This document shows, in pieces, positions 1 through 12,529 of a stretch of 64,000 bases of DNA. Below the pieces are notes generated by a model that worked only from the letters and a program-made list of their open reading frames with translations, had not been told where the DNA came from and did no database searches. Origin of the DNA: Manduca sexta (taxonomy: Eukaryota > Arthropoda > Insecta > Lepidoptera > Sphingidae). The position numbers and the translations under genes were made by a program. Position 1 is the stretch's first letter. Every line of letters starts with the position of its first letter. The stretch covers positions 11,886,727 to 11,950,726 of the forward strand of contig NC_051123.1 in NCBI RefSeq assembly GCF_014839805.1. The letters run 5' to 3'.

Positions 1-552
1 AGATTCCCTAGATTAAAAATGCTCAAAACGAGACTCTATAGCGAGGGTTTACTTTATATTTTACCACGCATTTCGTATATTTTTGGTTTATATGAAAATA
101 ATATCCATGTCCAGGGAATACCTTTAAAAATAATTTAAAACACAACACACAATAGTACATAAACCAACAATACAAATCCTATTGTCAAACATAAATCCTC
201 GCCAAAAACAAAGCGTCCTGATATGATTGTCGACTCAACAAAAAACGACTTTTTTAATCCAACTTAACGGAGTTTTTACAAGAATTTCCCGACGTTGCGG
301 AACCGCCGTCGACGGCGTTAAACGCCACGTTATCTCACAAATAGCGGCTTATCACCGTTACCGTTTATCTGCTGACGTTACTCGGGTGATAAACGAAAAA
401 TATTCGGCAGACCAACACGAGATATAGCGGCTCAGGAGGTAGCGGCTTACTTGGAGCTGTGTTGTGTAGTATGGCGAGATTTGTGCGTGTTGGTAAACGA
501 TAATATCCGGAACTACCGGATATTTTTCTTTTAACACATATTTTAGGAAGTT
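1..552. other. No gene recognised; CpG-rich palindromic patch
   Basis: AT-rich sequence with an unusual CpG-rich patch at about 285-440. The patch holds a 14-bp perfect palindrome (CGCCGTCGACGGCG, 304-317) that runs into a second one (GGCGTTAAACGCC, 313-325). At about 501-523 there is a 9-bp perfect stem (AATATCCGG / CCGGATATT) with a 5-nt loop. The open frame across 227-427 starts at TTG and resembles nothing recognised, so it is not called as a gene. Confidence 0.4.
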
Positions 553-809
553 GCTGTTGATGGTGGTAGGCTATGTTTTATATCCGCCCGGAAAACGAAC
601 ACTGTATACAAAGTGTTAAAACCTGGCATAGTGGCCCACGTGTGTCGCATTCCGGGATCAGCCTGTGTATATCCGGTTGCAACAGGCCGGCATAATTGTA
701 TCGACTGCCGAGAGGTAATCATCTCTCGTCAGTCGACATCCTATTAGACCCCACTCCACTTACCATCAGGTGCGGTGAGGTCACTTTACCGTGCACTTGT
801 AAAAAAAAA
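553..809 (+). repeat. DR-A dispersed repeat, near full-length copy
   Basis: One of about eleven copies in this window of a roughly 250-bp repeat, recognised by aligning copies by eye. Landmarks in order are a TTATATCCGCCCGG block, a TCCGGGATCAGCCTGTG block, a CCGGCATAATTGT block, a hairpin-forming block starting TCGACTGCCGAG, a block like CACTTACCATCAGGTGCGGT, and a terminal A-run. The A-rich end suggests a SINE-like or retroposed element, but no clear tRNA promoter boxes are seen. A non-autonomous DNA element is the alternative. Confidence 0.7.
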
Positions 810-830
810 GGAAATTCATACAAAAACAAC

Positions 831-935
831 ATAACCTCAGACCCCCCCGTGACCATGAACGCTGCAAAGTCTTCGAAACGTCGAGAGAAAATTATAATTA
901 TTAAAACCGCCATAAAATCCGAAAAACAGTTTAAT
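831..935 (-). repeat. DR-G dispersed repeat fragment
   Basis: Read on the minus strand this carries a block related to ATTTTATGGCGGTTTT followed by TTTCGAAGACTTTGCAGCG. The same order occurs around 34975-35075, and the first half recurs at 60430-60570. It directly follows a DR-A copy, so nested or adjacent insertion is likely. No coding capacity is seen. Confidence 0.5.
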
Positions 936-3385
936 TTTCACAAAACTACATATTTCTCAAACCTTACGTTTATAGAAAATTGCTAACGCATTTACTATAA
1001 TTTTAGCATTCAAACGCCTTAATGCTGTCTCTTTTAGATAATCTCAGTACGTCTCCGGCTGACTCTCTCTTGTGAATAATTAATGTTTCAACACTGTAAA
1101 TAATATGTAAATGCATAGAAACAGAAAATTACTTCCAGCATAGAATCGGCAGCGATTTTCGCTGACAGCCGGCATTTAATAGTTCGTGGAAGCGCTCAGA
1201 GCGCTCACGGCGCTCGTTGCGCTTTTATCGCTTACGCTTTCAACGCTTTCACAAAGGAATATACATCGTGATTTCATATCGTTTGTGTTTACGAACTAAA
1301 ATTTATGAATTTGCAAAATAAGTAAGTTTGATATTTATCAAAAATGTATTTCTCTATAAAGGTCTAACTATGCACAAATCGCTCTGACGAATATTACAGT
1401 AAGGTGAAATACTATGCGATTACGGTTTAATTGTCCTTTTCCATATAAAGTGTTGCCATTCTATAAATATGTATCGTTAAAACATAAATTGTCGTTTTTA
1501 TCAGCGGCTCATCGACAACCCATTTTGGGGTATGAAAAATGATCAAAAAATGTTACTCACCAGTTAAATTGACCTCCTAGATGTGTGTTCGGGAGAGGAG
1601 AGGTAGACCAGATTACGGTGGTTGTTGAGCCCATAAGTCACAGGACAGCGTCACGGCCGATATTGATGGCAGCGGCATGCGGTCACTCACGCACGGCCGA
1701 ATTGGAAATGCATTCATCATATAAAATTAGTTTTACGTTGATTAGCGATTTATTATTTGAATAATTATTTAAAATAATAATTAAAATTAATTACATCATA
1801 AAATACATGTTTTGAATTGTTATATAAATATACAGAGATTGTTTCGTTGAACCACTAAACTCTAAATCTACTGCTCGGGATCTGAAAATACGATTATTAC
1901 TTCTTGAAATGTTTAAATAAAGTCGATTATAAAAAATCAAACAAATCAGTACACAGCATTTTAAAATTATCTGGAAGAGCCAGATGAAACCTACGCTTAG
2001 TATTTCCAGACAATATTAAGTTGGCGCAATACACTTTTAAAACATGTCAGATATTTTTATCGTAAACTTTCAAACCGATGAACAACGTTAGGTAAAAAAC
2101 TAATAAAAATAAATTGTATATATCCATTGATCTCACAGTGTTGTTACTTTCGTGTATTTGTTGAATCTTTAAACAAGGGAAAACGTTTTGAGGAACTTTT
2201 TATAGCTATAAAAAGACTTGGAATAACCTTTAAATGTGCTCGAGTGAAAAGTAAACCGACCTGAAAATGATTACAAATAAAAACTTAAGTAACTATTTTT
2301 TTATCTTGTCCTTTATAAATATATAAATAAAAGTTTGTGGCAGATAGACTGTGTCTTCGATTAACTATATAGTTCAAGACTGGTGTGTGCTAAATATGGT
2401 CGAATTTGAGTAGCCTGCAAAGTAATGTATTTTAGACTCAAGAACACGACTCTCCCAAAGCACCAAGCTATTATGTTTTACCCGTGTACAGTTGTATATA
2501 TTATAATAATCCGTGCAGGCTACAAAAATAACTGGTCTCCACGATCAACGCAGTGATCAATGGAAGAGCTGGTAGAGATTGACCGCGACGAATCTTCATA
2601 TGTCAAAAATTTGACATTATTAGTAAAGGCCAGGTCAAAAGCACCCTGAACCTGCGAGAATGCATGAAAAGATTGATAAAGGTTGAGGAAGCAAAGAAGT
2701 ATGCCATTATCATGCAAAGCTGCAATCCATAGTCTCTGCCTACCTCTATGGGATAGAAGCGTATTACTATTTTATTTATTATTTTATTTATTTAAAATTT
2801 TATTGTACACCGAAAATGTAAAAAAAGAAGACAAATTTGTATACAGACGGTGGAAATAACTACATTGGTGGTACAAATGGCGGTCTTATCGCTCGAGGCG
2901 ATCTCTACCAGACAACCATTGAATGGAGACGATAAAAATAGTCCAAAGGGCAGTACTATGTAGTATGTACGATCAAAGCACAGGATATTCGACACAAATA
3001 AGTTTATAGTGAAACATACAATACGTATATTAATACGAACATAGAACTAGGAACGTCAGATATATAAAATTGTCCAGTAGTATAGAGTATAAGCTCGACA
3101 GCATGAGTTAACACTCCCGCACTAAGCCGAGTCCGGACTTCGTAACTTCATTAGCGTCGGCACAACTCCTAAGAACTAGCTAATTACACCCCCGTCTATA
3201 CTATGATGTAAACTCACTACTTTCGGATTCGTTTTATGGTCTCTCAAATATATAGGCATTGAGTTTTTATATGAAAAAGCAATGCTACAAGAGTGTCAGA
3301 TAAGGGCCAGCCGTGCAGTAAACAGTATCAAGGCCACTTGGAGACAAATGTCACGTCTTACATAACATTGCAATAAAAAATACAC
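936..3385. other. No gene recognised (AT-rich, with a 9-bp periodic patch)
   Basis: Anonymous AT-rich DNA. At 1192-1252 there is a 9-bp periodic stretch built on GCGCTCNNN that decays into CGCTT motifs. On the minus strand near 1554 a consensus-like splice donor (CTG|GTGAGTAA) follows a GC-richer stretch (1561-1700), but no acceptor or convincing reading frame accompanies it. Nothing else is identifiable. Confidence 0.4.
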
Positions 3386-3593
3386 GTATCACGCGTTTAT
3401 CCCCAAATGGGTAGGCAAACAACCGAGTAAACCTTTTTGTCACGTCTGCCTCATTTGTGATCGCCATGTCGGGCACAAATTTCAGTCTCCAGGCAGATGC
3501 TGATAACCGAGTAAAAAAACACAATACCACTTTAACAGATCTGGGATCTCAGAGCGGTGTCGTACCGCGCATAAACTACGCTACCAAGGCAGC
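3386..3593 (-). repeat. SINE-2, tRNA-derived SINE (diverged)
   Basis: Minus-strand copy of the SINE-2 family. It shares the order tRNA-like head, TGTGCCCGA-type middle block, then CCTACC near the GGGGATAAA tail region. This copy has a deletion or divergence in the middle. The head, at the high-coordinate end, keeps the CTGCCTTGG...GTAGTTTATGCGCGG layout. Better copies lie at 35379 and 57679. Confidence 0.6.
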
Positions 3594-4308
3594 ATATGTG
3601 CCATAGGCTGTAATGAATTTCAAACCTGTAACACATCACTGCACGCTCATAGACGCATAACCTTCGTCACTGGAGTAATTAACAGTGATGACAATGTATC
3701 AAACTCCTGTGACAACTCCGCTATTTGTTAAAATAAACAAAGCACTGTTAACTAATTTGGTACGTAAATCGATGAAACGTTGGAATACCATGGGGCATAG
3801 ACAAGATGCCTTTCCACAGTTGTTGACGCTAACGTTATACATAGGAATGATATTATTTCCATCCTTTTTTTTTGTTATCTATTAGTGTTAACTACTAACA
3901 CCGGGAGATCATCGCTGTAAGGCCGGTGAACTAAACATAACCGTCTAGTCGCCCTCATAAAGGCCGCAAAATAAATAACTTTCTCCACAAAAAAAATGAA
4001 AATATTCTACAAATTATAATTTTGCGACGTGGAACAAGAACCTAGAACTTTATAGGTAAGGGGTTAATGATGCGATTTGAATGCATTTATTTTCATCGCA
4101 TGTTTCTCAGTATAGTCAATAACATAATAGCACCGGTCTAATAATCTTCTTGAGGTTGTTTCAAACGGACATGACTCATTACCAATAAATATTAATGGAG
4201 TACGGGCTCCCTTTATATTATATAGGATATAAACAAGTCAAATAAATATAGAAAATACATAATTACATATTTTTTTTGCCTATAAATTGTCAAATACTGA
4301 TCAAAAGC
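3594..4308. other. No gene recognised
   Basis: AT-rich sequence between two SINE copies. The frame at 3685-3885 is short, lacks recognisable similarity and is probably chance. No other structure is seen. Confidence 0.4.
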
Positions 4309-4617
4309 CAGCCCTGTATTATATACTTGCCCACTGCTGAGCACGGGCCTCCTCTACTATTGAGAGGGATTAGGCCAAGTCCACCACGCTGGCCTAGTGC
4401 GGATTGGTAGACTTCACACACCCTCAAAATTCCTATAGAGAACTTCTCAAGTACTCGGTTTATTCATGATGTTTTACTTCACCGTTAAAGCAAGCGATAA
4501 TTCACAAAGGATACACACATAATTTTAGAAAAATCAGAGATGTGTGCCCTTGGGATTTAAACCTGCGGATATTCATCTCGGCAGTCCGTTCCACAACAAA
4601 CTAGGCTATCGCGGCTA
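4309..4617 (-). repeat. SINE-1, tRNA-derived SINE, near full length
   Basis: Read on the minus strand, the element begins with a tRNA-like head: a box-A-like segment around GATAGCCTAGTTTGTTG and a box-B-like GGTTTAAATCCC. It continues through a CTTTAACGGTGAAG block and a CTAGGCCAGCGTGGTGGAC block, and ends in GTGGGCAAGTATA...ACAGGGCT. The body matches the copy at 15350-15566 over about 200 bp. The tRNA-like head with a 3' LINE-type tail fits an RNA polymerase III-transcribed SINE. It is not a functional tRNA gene. Confidence 0.8.
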
Positions 4618-6703
4618 AATTCAAGAATGTACTTAAAGTACATATAAAGTCAAACTTAGATAAGTGAAAGCTCATGGGACCGCGTTCTATTTTTCTCTTA
4701 TAGAGATTTCTCACTAAGTCGAGTTTCTAGCTTACAGAGTTACAGGAAGAATCTCACATATAGAAGTCTATAACTATACGGTAAATATGTATGTACAACG
4801 TAATAAAAAAATACATGTATGTATGGGTATTATATAATTTATTGAAATTTCTGAACATAAATGTTTTATCTACACTGGCTGTACAGACTACAAAGCTGTG
4901 GCATATACTGTCATGTTTTGAATACCAAAAAATACTTTGCATTAAAAAAGCTATTCGAGTATATGAGTGAGATAATTTAGAATGCCAAGCTGTAAAACAC
5001 CGTGCACAAACAAAAAACAAACTACGCAAGCCAGATAACTTGTTCATAAAAATTCTCGCAACAATTAAAGTTTTTTTAAATACAGTAACGTGTGCCGCGA
5101 GCTCATATTTCGTGTAAAACAATTACAGCAGGTTGTGGGGGGAAGGGGGAGGCCTTTGTTATTTACTTGACTAGAAGGACATTCGTAGCAATAAGCGGAC
5201 GGATAACCGCAAATTATTAGCGACTTTCTCGTTTCTATACGTATTTATGCTACTTATTAGTACACGCATAATTTTGATTGAAGCATTTTAGCGAATGTAA
5301 TTTTTGGATCATATGAGACTTAACTCTTGATTAGTCCTAAGATCATTTTTTTTTAATTCTAAATCGAAGATGATGTTACTATTATTTATGGATATTCGTG
5401 TCTATTTCAATCAAGATAGATTTAAACATCAAAATGTATAATAATATTATCTATCCAATATTTTATAATAATTGTTTTCAGTGATTTGCCTATATGTACC
5501 AGCCAGCCTTAGTCACGCACATACGCGCAGCCAATGAAACTAGTGAAACTCACGACGCGGCATCTAGCCTCGTAACTAAAAACAATGGGTAAACAGAGAT
5601 GATTGTTACCGCGGACACACTTTTAAAACTTCATAAAGGCTACGCAGTAAATTTTTCAGCGCCACTCGCCGAAACCGGCGCCAACCAGCAATAACTGGAA
5701 TATACCGGCTGTTGGCGGATTTTTGTTTGTGTTGCGCGCCATTATTGTGGTCTCGGGGGCCGGGGGGTCAGCCCCTCGCCGCCTCGTTACCACTCATTGC
5801 GAAAAGTTTTCGGACACGTAGTTTTTTGGGTTTCCAAATGGGTTTATTAAACACGTTTATTAGGGTATAATTTACTTGCTCTTTGTTTTAAAATTGCTGG
5901 AAAGGGGGCTTAATGTTTATCACAATGGTGATGAGGGATTTGTTTCCTTTATATTGCTGCTGGAATACTTGATTAATGCATAATATTGATTATAATTAAC
6001 TGGCCCATGTTTGCTGATTAAGGCTTGGTAGAAAGATATCACTCACACGTCGAATTTTTATTTACAATCAATATCACAAGAAAGGCCACGAATCAGATCT
6101 TCAATGAGGAGTTAACTTTAGGCAGTCGACTAGTCATAAGGTATAAATAAAATCCTTTGGGCAGTTGACCAGTTATAAACAATAAGTAAAATCCTTTCTG
6201 CAATGTGCATGAAGAATAGTGTTAGTAAAATAGTGTAAATTAGAGTGGAATTGAAAAAAATACTATATCTACCTTTTAAAGAAATTAAAGAAGATTATAC
6301 TACATTACGTGCAGTAAAATTACTATGACGGCATAAAATAGTTAATTTAAACTCGACAGAACGAATAGTTATTAACCTCACTGCTTATTAGAATTTTAAT
6401 ATTATTTCAGGCAACTAATTTCAACGAAGAAATATAATAAATAGAAACTTTAAACTGCAGAACTTTACCGTATCCTGAAACGGGCTGAAATAAACTCCCA
6501 ACATAGAAATAACACTTTCAAGAATTCAGCTTGAACGAGTTAGGGGAGCGCACACTGGAATTGAAGTCTCGAGCGGTTTCAGTGTTATATTATTTAATAT
6601 AGTGTAGACATTGGCAAGTACTTTTTATCGAACGAATCTATATATAAGTGTAATATAATCTCAGTAACATTATTTTTTTTTATTATTTCATTACGATCTA
6701 AAC
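4618..6703. other. No gene recognised; GC-rich islet at 5656-5815
   Basis: Mostly AT-rich. The open frame on the minus strand at 4754-5122 (122 codons) has low-complexity, aromatic-rich composition and no recognised domain, so it is treated as chance. At 5656-5815 a sharply GC-rich, CpG-rich islet stands out. It follows a TTTTTCAG acceptor-like sequence, carries an open frame of about 53 codons ending at a TAG near 5822, and contains an imperfect hairpin (CGCCAACCAGC / GCTGTTGGCG). This could be an exon, a conserved regulatory element or chance. Confidence 0.35.
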
Positions 6704-6991
6704 AAGAAATGCCAGGGCCAGTGGCTATTAGCAGAAATCCCTCAGAATAAAATTTACATTCCTGACCCTTGCATCGTCCAAAACGGATTTACAAAGAGCC
6801 GAAAACTGTGGACTTCTCTTAACCGCACACGCACGGGCGTTGCATGGTGTAACTATCATTTATATAAGTGGTGTATTACTCGGTTGCCAGCCTGTGAATG
6901 TGGAGCAGCAGAGCAAACTGTCCAGCACATGCACACAGCACACTTGACACCAGGCCGAAACATCCTGTCAAAACTCGACATAGATCTCTAA
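6704..6991 (+). pseudogene. Relic C-terminal fragment of a LINE ORF2
   Basis: An open frame of about 95 codons ends in TAA at 6989-6991. It reads into a pattern typical of the C-terminus of jockey/I-like non-LTR retrotransposon ORF2: a LWTSLNRTRTGVAWCNYHLY segment, then a zinc-knuckle-like CECGAAEQTVQHM. The expected last Cys of the knuckle region is not evident after the His, which suggests decay. No reverse transcriptase domain precedes it, so this is a 5'-truncated, degenerate copy. A short AT-rich tail with ATGATGATGAAAT follows. The family assignment rests on motif recognition only. Confidence 0.6.
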
Positions 6992-9900
6992 TGGACGAAT
7001 TATTTTTATCAGATTATAACGCCATAAGATGATGATGAAATTATAAATGTTTTTATGTTTGTTAGGAGTACACGCAGATACATCTGAACTATTTAGACGC
7101 AATTTGGCACCCGAGTAGACCATGTCCTGGATTAATAGGAGGTTACTTACTTTTATCCCGGTGAAATTTACTTCATCACACCAGTAATTTTTTTATAATT
7201 TTTTTGTTTGGCTTTGTAGATTTATTGTATGTCATTGAACATTGGATAAACAGTGAATTAAACACCACCCTGTATAATTCAATAAATCCTCAGAGGAATG
7301 TTACTGTGCTCTAAGGTGCGCATACTCTTGACAAAATTTGTTTCGTAATTGTAAACTCTAAGCGACTTGTGTCGAATCCTGGAATCCGAGCTGAATTATT
7401 AATGACAGCCCGCGACATATCAAACGAAGGTAATCAACCGCGACCTGGCAATGCATAATGTAACAAATATTAATGTTTATCATCCACCTATATCTCGAAA
7501 AGTAGGTAAAGATGCACCTAGTACCCATGCTTAGATAATATTTCCGTCCTATGATGTAGAAATAAGCTTAATCTCGTATATTTACTCTAACCTCAAGCAA
7601 TGTTATAATACAAATTCTGTTTGATTCTACGACTGAACCATTCAAACATAATGTTGTAAAATTGCTTTGCTAATTTAAAAAGTAACTTGCTTGGTATGGA
7701 AATTGGGCCTGATATACACTAAAAATGAACCACAATACCACTTATGTTTACTTATATACCACCTCACTTCATATCGTCAGGTACCTACCTATCTAAACAT
7801 GCGTAGGCATATAGAAAAAAAAAACAAATTGAATTTTCGGAATCCGGATATCGAATCGCAACGGTGTGTGAAACCGTAACTAAATCAACGAGGGAAGACC
7901 CTCTAATTATGTGGCCCTTTCAAAGTAATTACTGACGACCTGTGTTTGTTCTGTGCGGCGGATTTGAGCGGATTGCGGAAGGACCGCGAGGGGCCGCGCG
8001 GGACGGGGTCGACGGCCGCCGCGCTACATTACCGGCTAAATCAAATGAAACCAAACGTTTATGTTATTACTGTTCCGTTTTGTTTGTTTTACGAGAATTT
8101 ATTGTTTTAGAAACGGTTATGTTAGAGGTTGCTGAATTTTATACAAGCGACTAGAATTAATATACAATATTATTTTAATATTTTAGACCTGAAATAACAT
8201 TTAATTTATTTAATAATTAAGTATTTATTAAATATTATATTCTTACAGGACTTACACCCAAATCGCTTCTATTAACATAATCATATAGGGAATTAGGAAA
8301 AACATAAGTTCTTTTATCCCTACCGTCATAATATAACCAGTGCATTCTTATTTCGTAAAGCACAATCTATCCAATGACGTGATAGGGAAAGAATCACATT
8401 GCCAAGTCCAGACAACTGCAGTTTTTTTTTTCTTTTTTTGTTGGTCGTCCTATGCATCGATTCTACTACATTATTATTACCACTTATTCAGGCGCCATTC
8501 ATAAGCACCGAACGTAGGTAAATAGACAGAACTTAACATGTCTAATACAATAAAAAGGTATAGAAATACCACACATGCCCGACTTTTCAAAGTTACGTTT
8601 CCATTCTTTGACAATTGGCAATTTTCGCTCACGTTTTAGACGAAGAAAATAACGGGAAAAATCCTAAATGCACCTAAGGATTCTACATAAGAATAGATAT
8701 ACGAAGTCTCCCAACCGGCAGCAAGGTTTACTAAGGGCTTTCGATAGTAGAGGAAGCCAGTCCTCGACTATGAAATTGTATGAAAAACAATGCCAGAATT
8801 ATCAAAATCTTTGTAACGAAAACGAAACACACCCCATAAATAATATCTCAGCAGTGATAAGGCGATTCGAGCGGACGCTGGTGCGCGGGGTGCGGGGGAA
8901 AGGGAGCTTATATTACAAGATTATTCGGTAATGCTCCGCCAAGCATCTCGCTGGGTAGCAACTTTGTATAATTGTATTAAGTACCTTATGCTATAGTGAT
9001 CTATTTTTCCGGAAACTAGATTTGGGAGTAGACTAGGGCATGACAATGTATATAACTCCAATACCTAAAACTAAACTCCAATACCTAAAAACTTCCAAAA
9101 ACCAAACAAACATACATTATACCGTTACTATATTCCGTACCATGCTATGATATGATAATAGGCGATCCTATCACATTACGAGAAAGGACATGGAATATAA
9201 GTAATGACAGAATAAATTATAGTACTGTCGTATTAAAATTAACTACATACGTATCTTCATAAATTATAACTAAAACCAGCTCAATCACCATCAGCTTTCA
9301 ATAAAAAACCGCATCAAAGTGCTCATTCGTTTAAGATCTATAATGGCACGGACTTCTAGATATAAAGGTAAACACCTTAAAGTTACAACACCGTTCTTTT
9401 TACTGTCCGGGATCAATAAATATGGTATAAAACATAAGTTGGAAAGAATTCCGTGGGTACGTTTAATATTATTTTTATGTTAAATATTATTTGGAAATAA
9501 AACCTGGACCACGCAAGAAATATTTAACAGAACGGTATAAAAACAGGTTTGTTTTTGCCTGTTTCAAAATGAAATATGGAACTAATTAATATTATCTGTT
9601 TCAAGTAATTATTCTACGAATACAACATCTATTTATGTTTTTGTAGCATTAAATTGTTTTCTGGTTATATTATTGCGGCGTGCATTGTTTTTTTTTATTA
9701 AACAGTAGAAACAAATTGTTAATATTACTCGAATGGTTACCACTAAATGACTATGAAGGTACAAAAAAAGGAGCAAAATGCAGCCTTGTCCGGGGTACAA
9801 TCACCCCACAGAAAACCAAGGTCCAAATACCCACTATGATTCTACAGTTCCAACAAAGCATATTTATTTTACTTAAAAGAATTTATTTTTCATTACTGAG

Positions 9901-10162
9901 CCAATTTCTTAAAAGTAATTATTCGTATCTCCCGAGAGAGTAAACTTAATACTGAGCCTTAAACATACCGTAATAAGATATTTAATAAAACATTGCGATA
10001 ATTTTGTTCGTTGTTATTCGTAAAAGCTAATTCTCATTCTTTAGATGCCCTCTTCAATCATTTCGCTTGTATCTATATAAATTTTATTCAAAATTTCACC
10101 TAAATCTTGTAACTTCTAATTATCGCCCTCCCAATAAATACCATGACTGCTCATGAAAAAAA
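6992..10162. other. No gene recognised; SINE-like fragment and GC islets
   Basis: AT-rich non-coding DNA. A fragment at about 7420-7580 resembles yet another lepidopteran SINE body (AAGTAGGTAAAGATGCACC followed by CAGTACCCATGC-like sequence), at low confidence. GC-rich islets occur at about 7955-8030 and 8870-8905. A short tandem duplication of an 18-bp unit (AACTCCAATACCTAAAA) sits at about 9054-9091. The open frames at 7691-7879, 8668-8931 and 9680-9943 have no recognisable features. Confidence 0.35.
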
Positions 10163-10302
10163 TACCGGCTTCAAAATGCCGGCATAATTGTGTCGACTGG
10201 CCAGGGGTAAACATCTCTCGTCTATCAACATTCTATGTGGGTACCACTCCACTTAACATAAGGATGCAGTGGGATCACTTTGCTACGCCGTATGAAAAAT
10301 AC
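10163..10302 (+). repeat. DR-A dispersed repeat, 3' half
   Basis: Matches the second half of the DR-A family from the CCGGCATAATTGTGTCGACT block to the A-rich end. The 5' half (the TTATATCCGCCCGG region) is missing. The element is 5'-truncated or internally deleted. Confidence 0.65.
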
Positions 10303-10951
10303 CGGTTTTTGTTTGTAATTCGTATCGTGAAATATCCGAAGGTCCAAAATCGCCCTTCCCTCTCTGTTACATATTATTTTCTTTGAATCACATTACTACC
10401 TAACTCTTAGGTATAATTGTCATTAAGGGCGATGATCGCTTAACACGTTACCTCCTTACACGTGTGTCGGCATGTCTTATAAAAAAATACAGTGAAATCT
10501 ATAGAATTGAAATCTCGCGTGGCTCAACAGACCTTGTTACCATATTCAATTGCCTCGCTCTAGCAATACACGAGTTTTCTCGTTTTCCAGAAAAACGAGA
10601 AACCTTTTCCATCACTCATACCTTCGTGTAATACTAATGTTTGAAATTTCGAACGGTGCTAAGCCTCTAACGAGTGTTAGACACTTCTTCAATGTCGTCT
10701 GTAGACACTCGACACAATGTCACCTCCAACTGTTACAAGAAATAAAAGCTCGCGCTAAACCGATCCGTCGCGTGGATTTAAATAAATGTCGACCAGTGTA
10801 CTTCGCTAAGTGGAAAATCGGTACTTTGTAAGCCGAGAACGGCTGTAAAGTTATCTAGACGACTTAAATTATAGTACGGATTAGGTACTTCGTTTTATTT
10901 ATTATATTTTTTAGAATGGTTGTGTGAATTTCTTAAGATTGCACTATTATC
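10303..10951. other. No gene recognised
   Basis: AT-rich. The 93-codon frame at 10550-10831 is rich in basic residues and lies in a slightly GC-richer patch. It has no recognisable domain, and neither splice sites nor family similarity could be seen, so it is not called. Confidence 0.35.
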
Positions 10952-11096
10952 TTTTTTTTAATACTGGTACGGCAAAGTAACCCCACTGCCCCTGGTGGTT
11001 AATGGAGAGGTCTAATAGAATGTCGACTGACGAGAGATTATTACCCCTCCTCAGTCGACACTAATATGCTGGCATGTTGGAACTGGATATACACGT
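10952..11096 (-). repeat. DR-A dispersed repeat, 3' half, minus strand
   Basis: Reverse-complement copy of the DR-A 3' half. It includes the A-rich end (seen as a T-run at 10952), the GTGGGGTTAC-type block and the hairpin block with GTCGACTGA / TCAGTCGAC. The upstream half is absent. It lies only about 650 bp from an opposite-orientation copy at 10163. Confidence 0.65.
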
Positions 11097-12529
11097 AAAA
11101 TATTACCTCTCAAGATAAATATTACCTTGTCTCGTATTTAGTCTTCTGAAAGATTTTTTAAGTCTAATTCTATAACACTGTATCATACATACTAGACTAC
11201 ACTGCAACATTCTATCATATGTATATGAGTGGGTCACTCAATACTAAGTGGTTTTTATCGCGAATGTTTACCTAGAACAGATACCTTAAGAATCATTAAT
11301 GCGTCTGACCTTTAACACTGACTATGATCACCTCAATAAAACCGCAATAGTGATTAATGAAGAGCAGGAGCTTAGATGTTTTTTTTTTTGGATAATATTC
11401 ACCATTAACACCAACAGAATGGGGTGACTCGTTCACACTAATTGTATCTATCTATGCCAATTACTACCCCTCGAGTTGGCCCATTCATACCGTAGAATAA
11501 TAAGTAGGTATAAACCTCTTCCATTTTGGAGATGCTTCAAATTGTCCAGTAATTACTGGCTACGTAGTTGAATAGTTAGGAAATACCTGGAACAGAAATA
11601 CGTAAGACATTCATAGAAATTTCAAAATCGATTGCACTTCAATAGAAATATGAAAATTATACCATTTCTGCAGCTGAAGGAAACTAAGGCGATGAATCAA
11701 CGTGCAGACGGCACGAGGAAACAAACAGATTGCGAACTAGCATCGGTATTGTTTTGAAGAAATAACAGCCGTTTGTCTTATTGTCTTTAAACCGATCGGT
11801 GTTGTCGGGTTATCTAGCGGGCTAGTAGCAGAGTAGTAGTTACTCGCATGAGCGAGTCGCTATTAATCCGTGGTATTTTTTCCGTGCTTGTTTACTGTTA
11901 TGTATGTTAAAGCTTATTTTATTTTACGTACCTTTGTGCGCTCTAAATATTAATCTTAGTTTTAAACATTGTTTCTCAGTAAGTGAATTATGAATGCAAT
12001 TCTTAATGAGAAATAAAGCTCTTCTTAAACCATAAACCTTATGTCGTGGTTCGATCTGACTGTATTAGTTACTAGCACAAAACTGACATGGGAAAGGTAC
12101 GGTTGTTAATTTAACTGTTATTACTTATATGTACTTACCTCGCCATTATGAATACCTACTGACATTTCACTTACCGGTTTCAGTTAAATACTCCAGTTTA
12201 AGGACTGCATTACATTTACCATCGCGGTCAGTTACTCGCCACCCTCATTTACCTTTATACAAGACAAAAATCACTTCAACATTTCCGCTAGGTCAGTAAC
12301 TCGCACCATGTAAGCCATTACGTGTTAGCAACAATAAATCTAAGAAGACTAAAAGTTCCAGATTGCTGCAAACTTGCGTCGAGAATTTATGTCAGCTTCG
12401 AGCCAATCTGCTTCTCGGGACATGGGACAGTGCCTTCAGCGTCGCAACGATGCAGCTGCATATTATGGGATGCGAGATATGAGCCTTTTGAGCGCTGCTA
12501 TTATATATAAGACGATGGATATAGTTTTA
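11097..12529. other. No gene recognised
   Basis: AT-rich anonymous sequence. A fragment with TTTTTATCGCGAATGTTTAC (about 11255-11275) resembles part of the DR-G family. No coding or RNA gene is supported. Confidence 0.35.

Noticed and set aside
501..530. Stem-loop followed by T-rich sequence like a Rho-independent terminator
   Set aside because: The window is eukaryotic with no bacterial genes, so a bacterial terminator makes no sense here. Listed only as a hairpin.
1554..1700. Consensus-like splice donor on the minus strand
   Set aside because: No matching acceptor or start and no convincing frame, since the best frame stops just before the donor.
4754..5122. Minus-strand open frame of 122 codons
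   Set aside because: Composition is that of chance translation of AT-rich DNA (many Phe, Tyr, Ile, Cys), with no domain, splice or promoter evidence.
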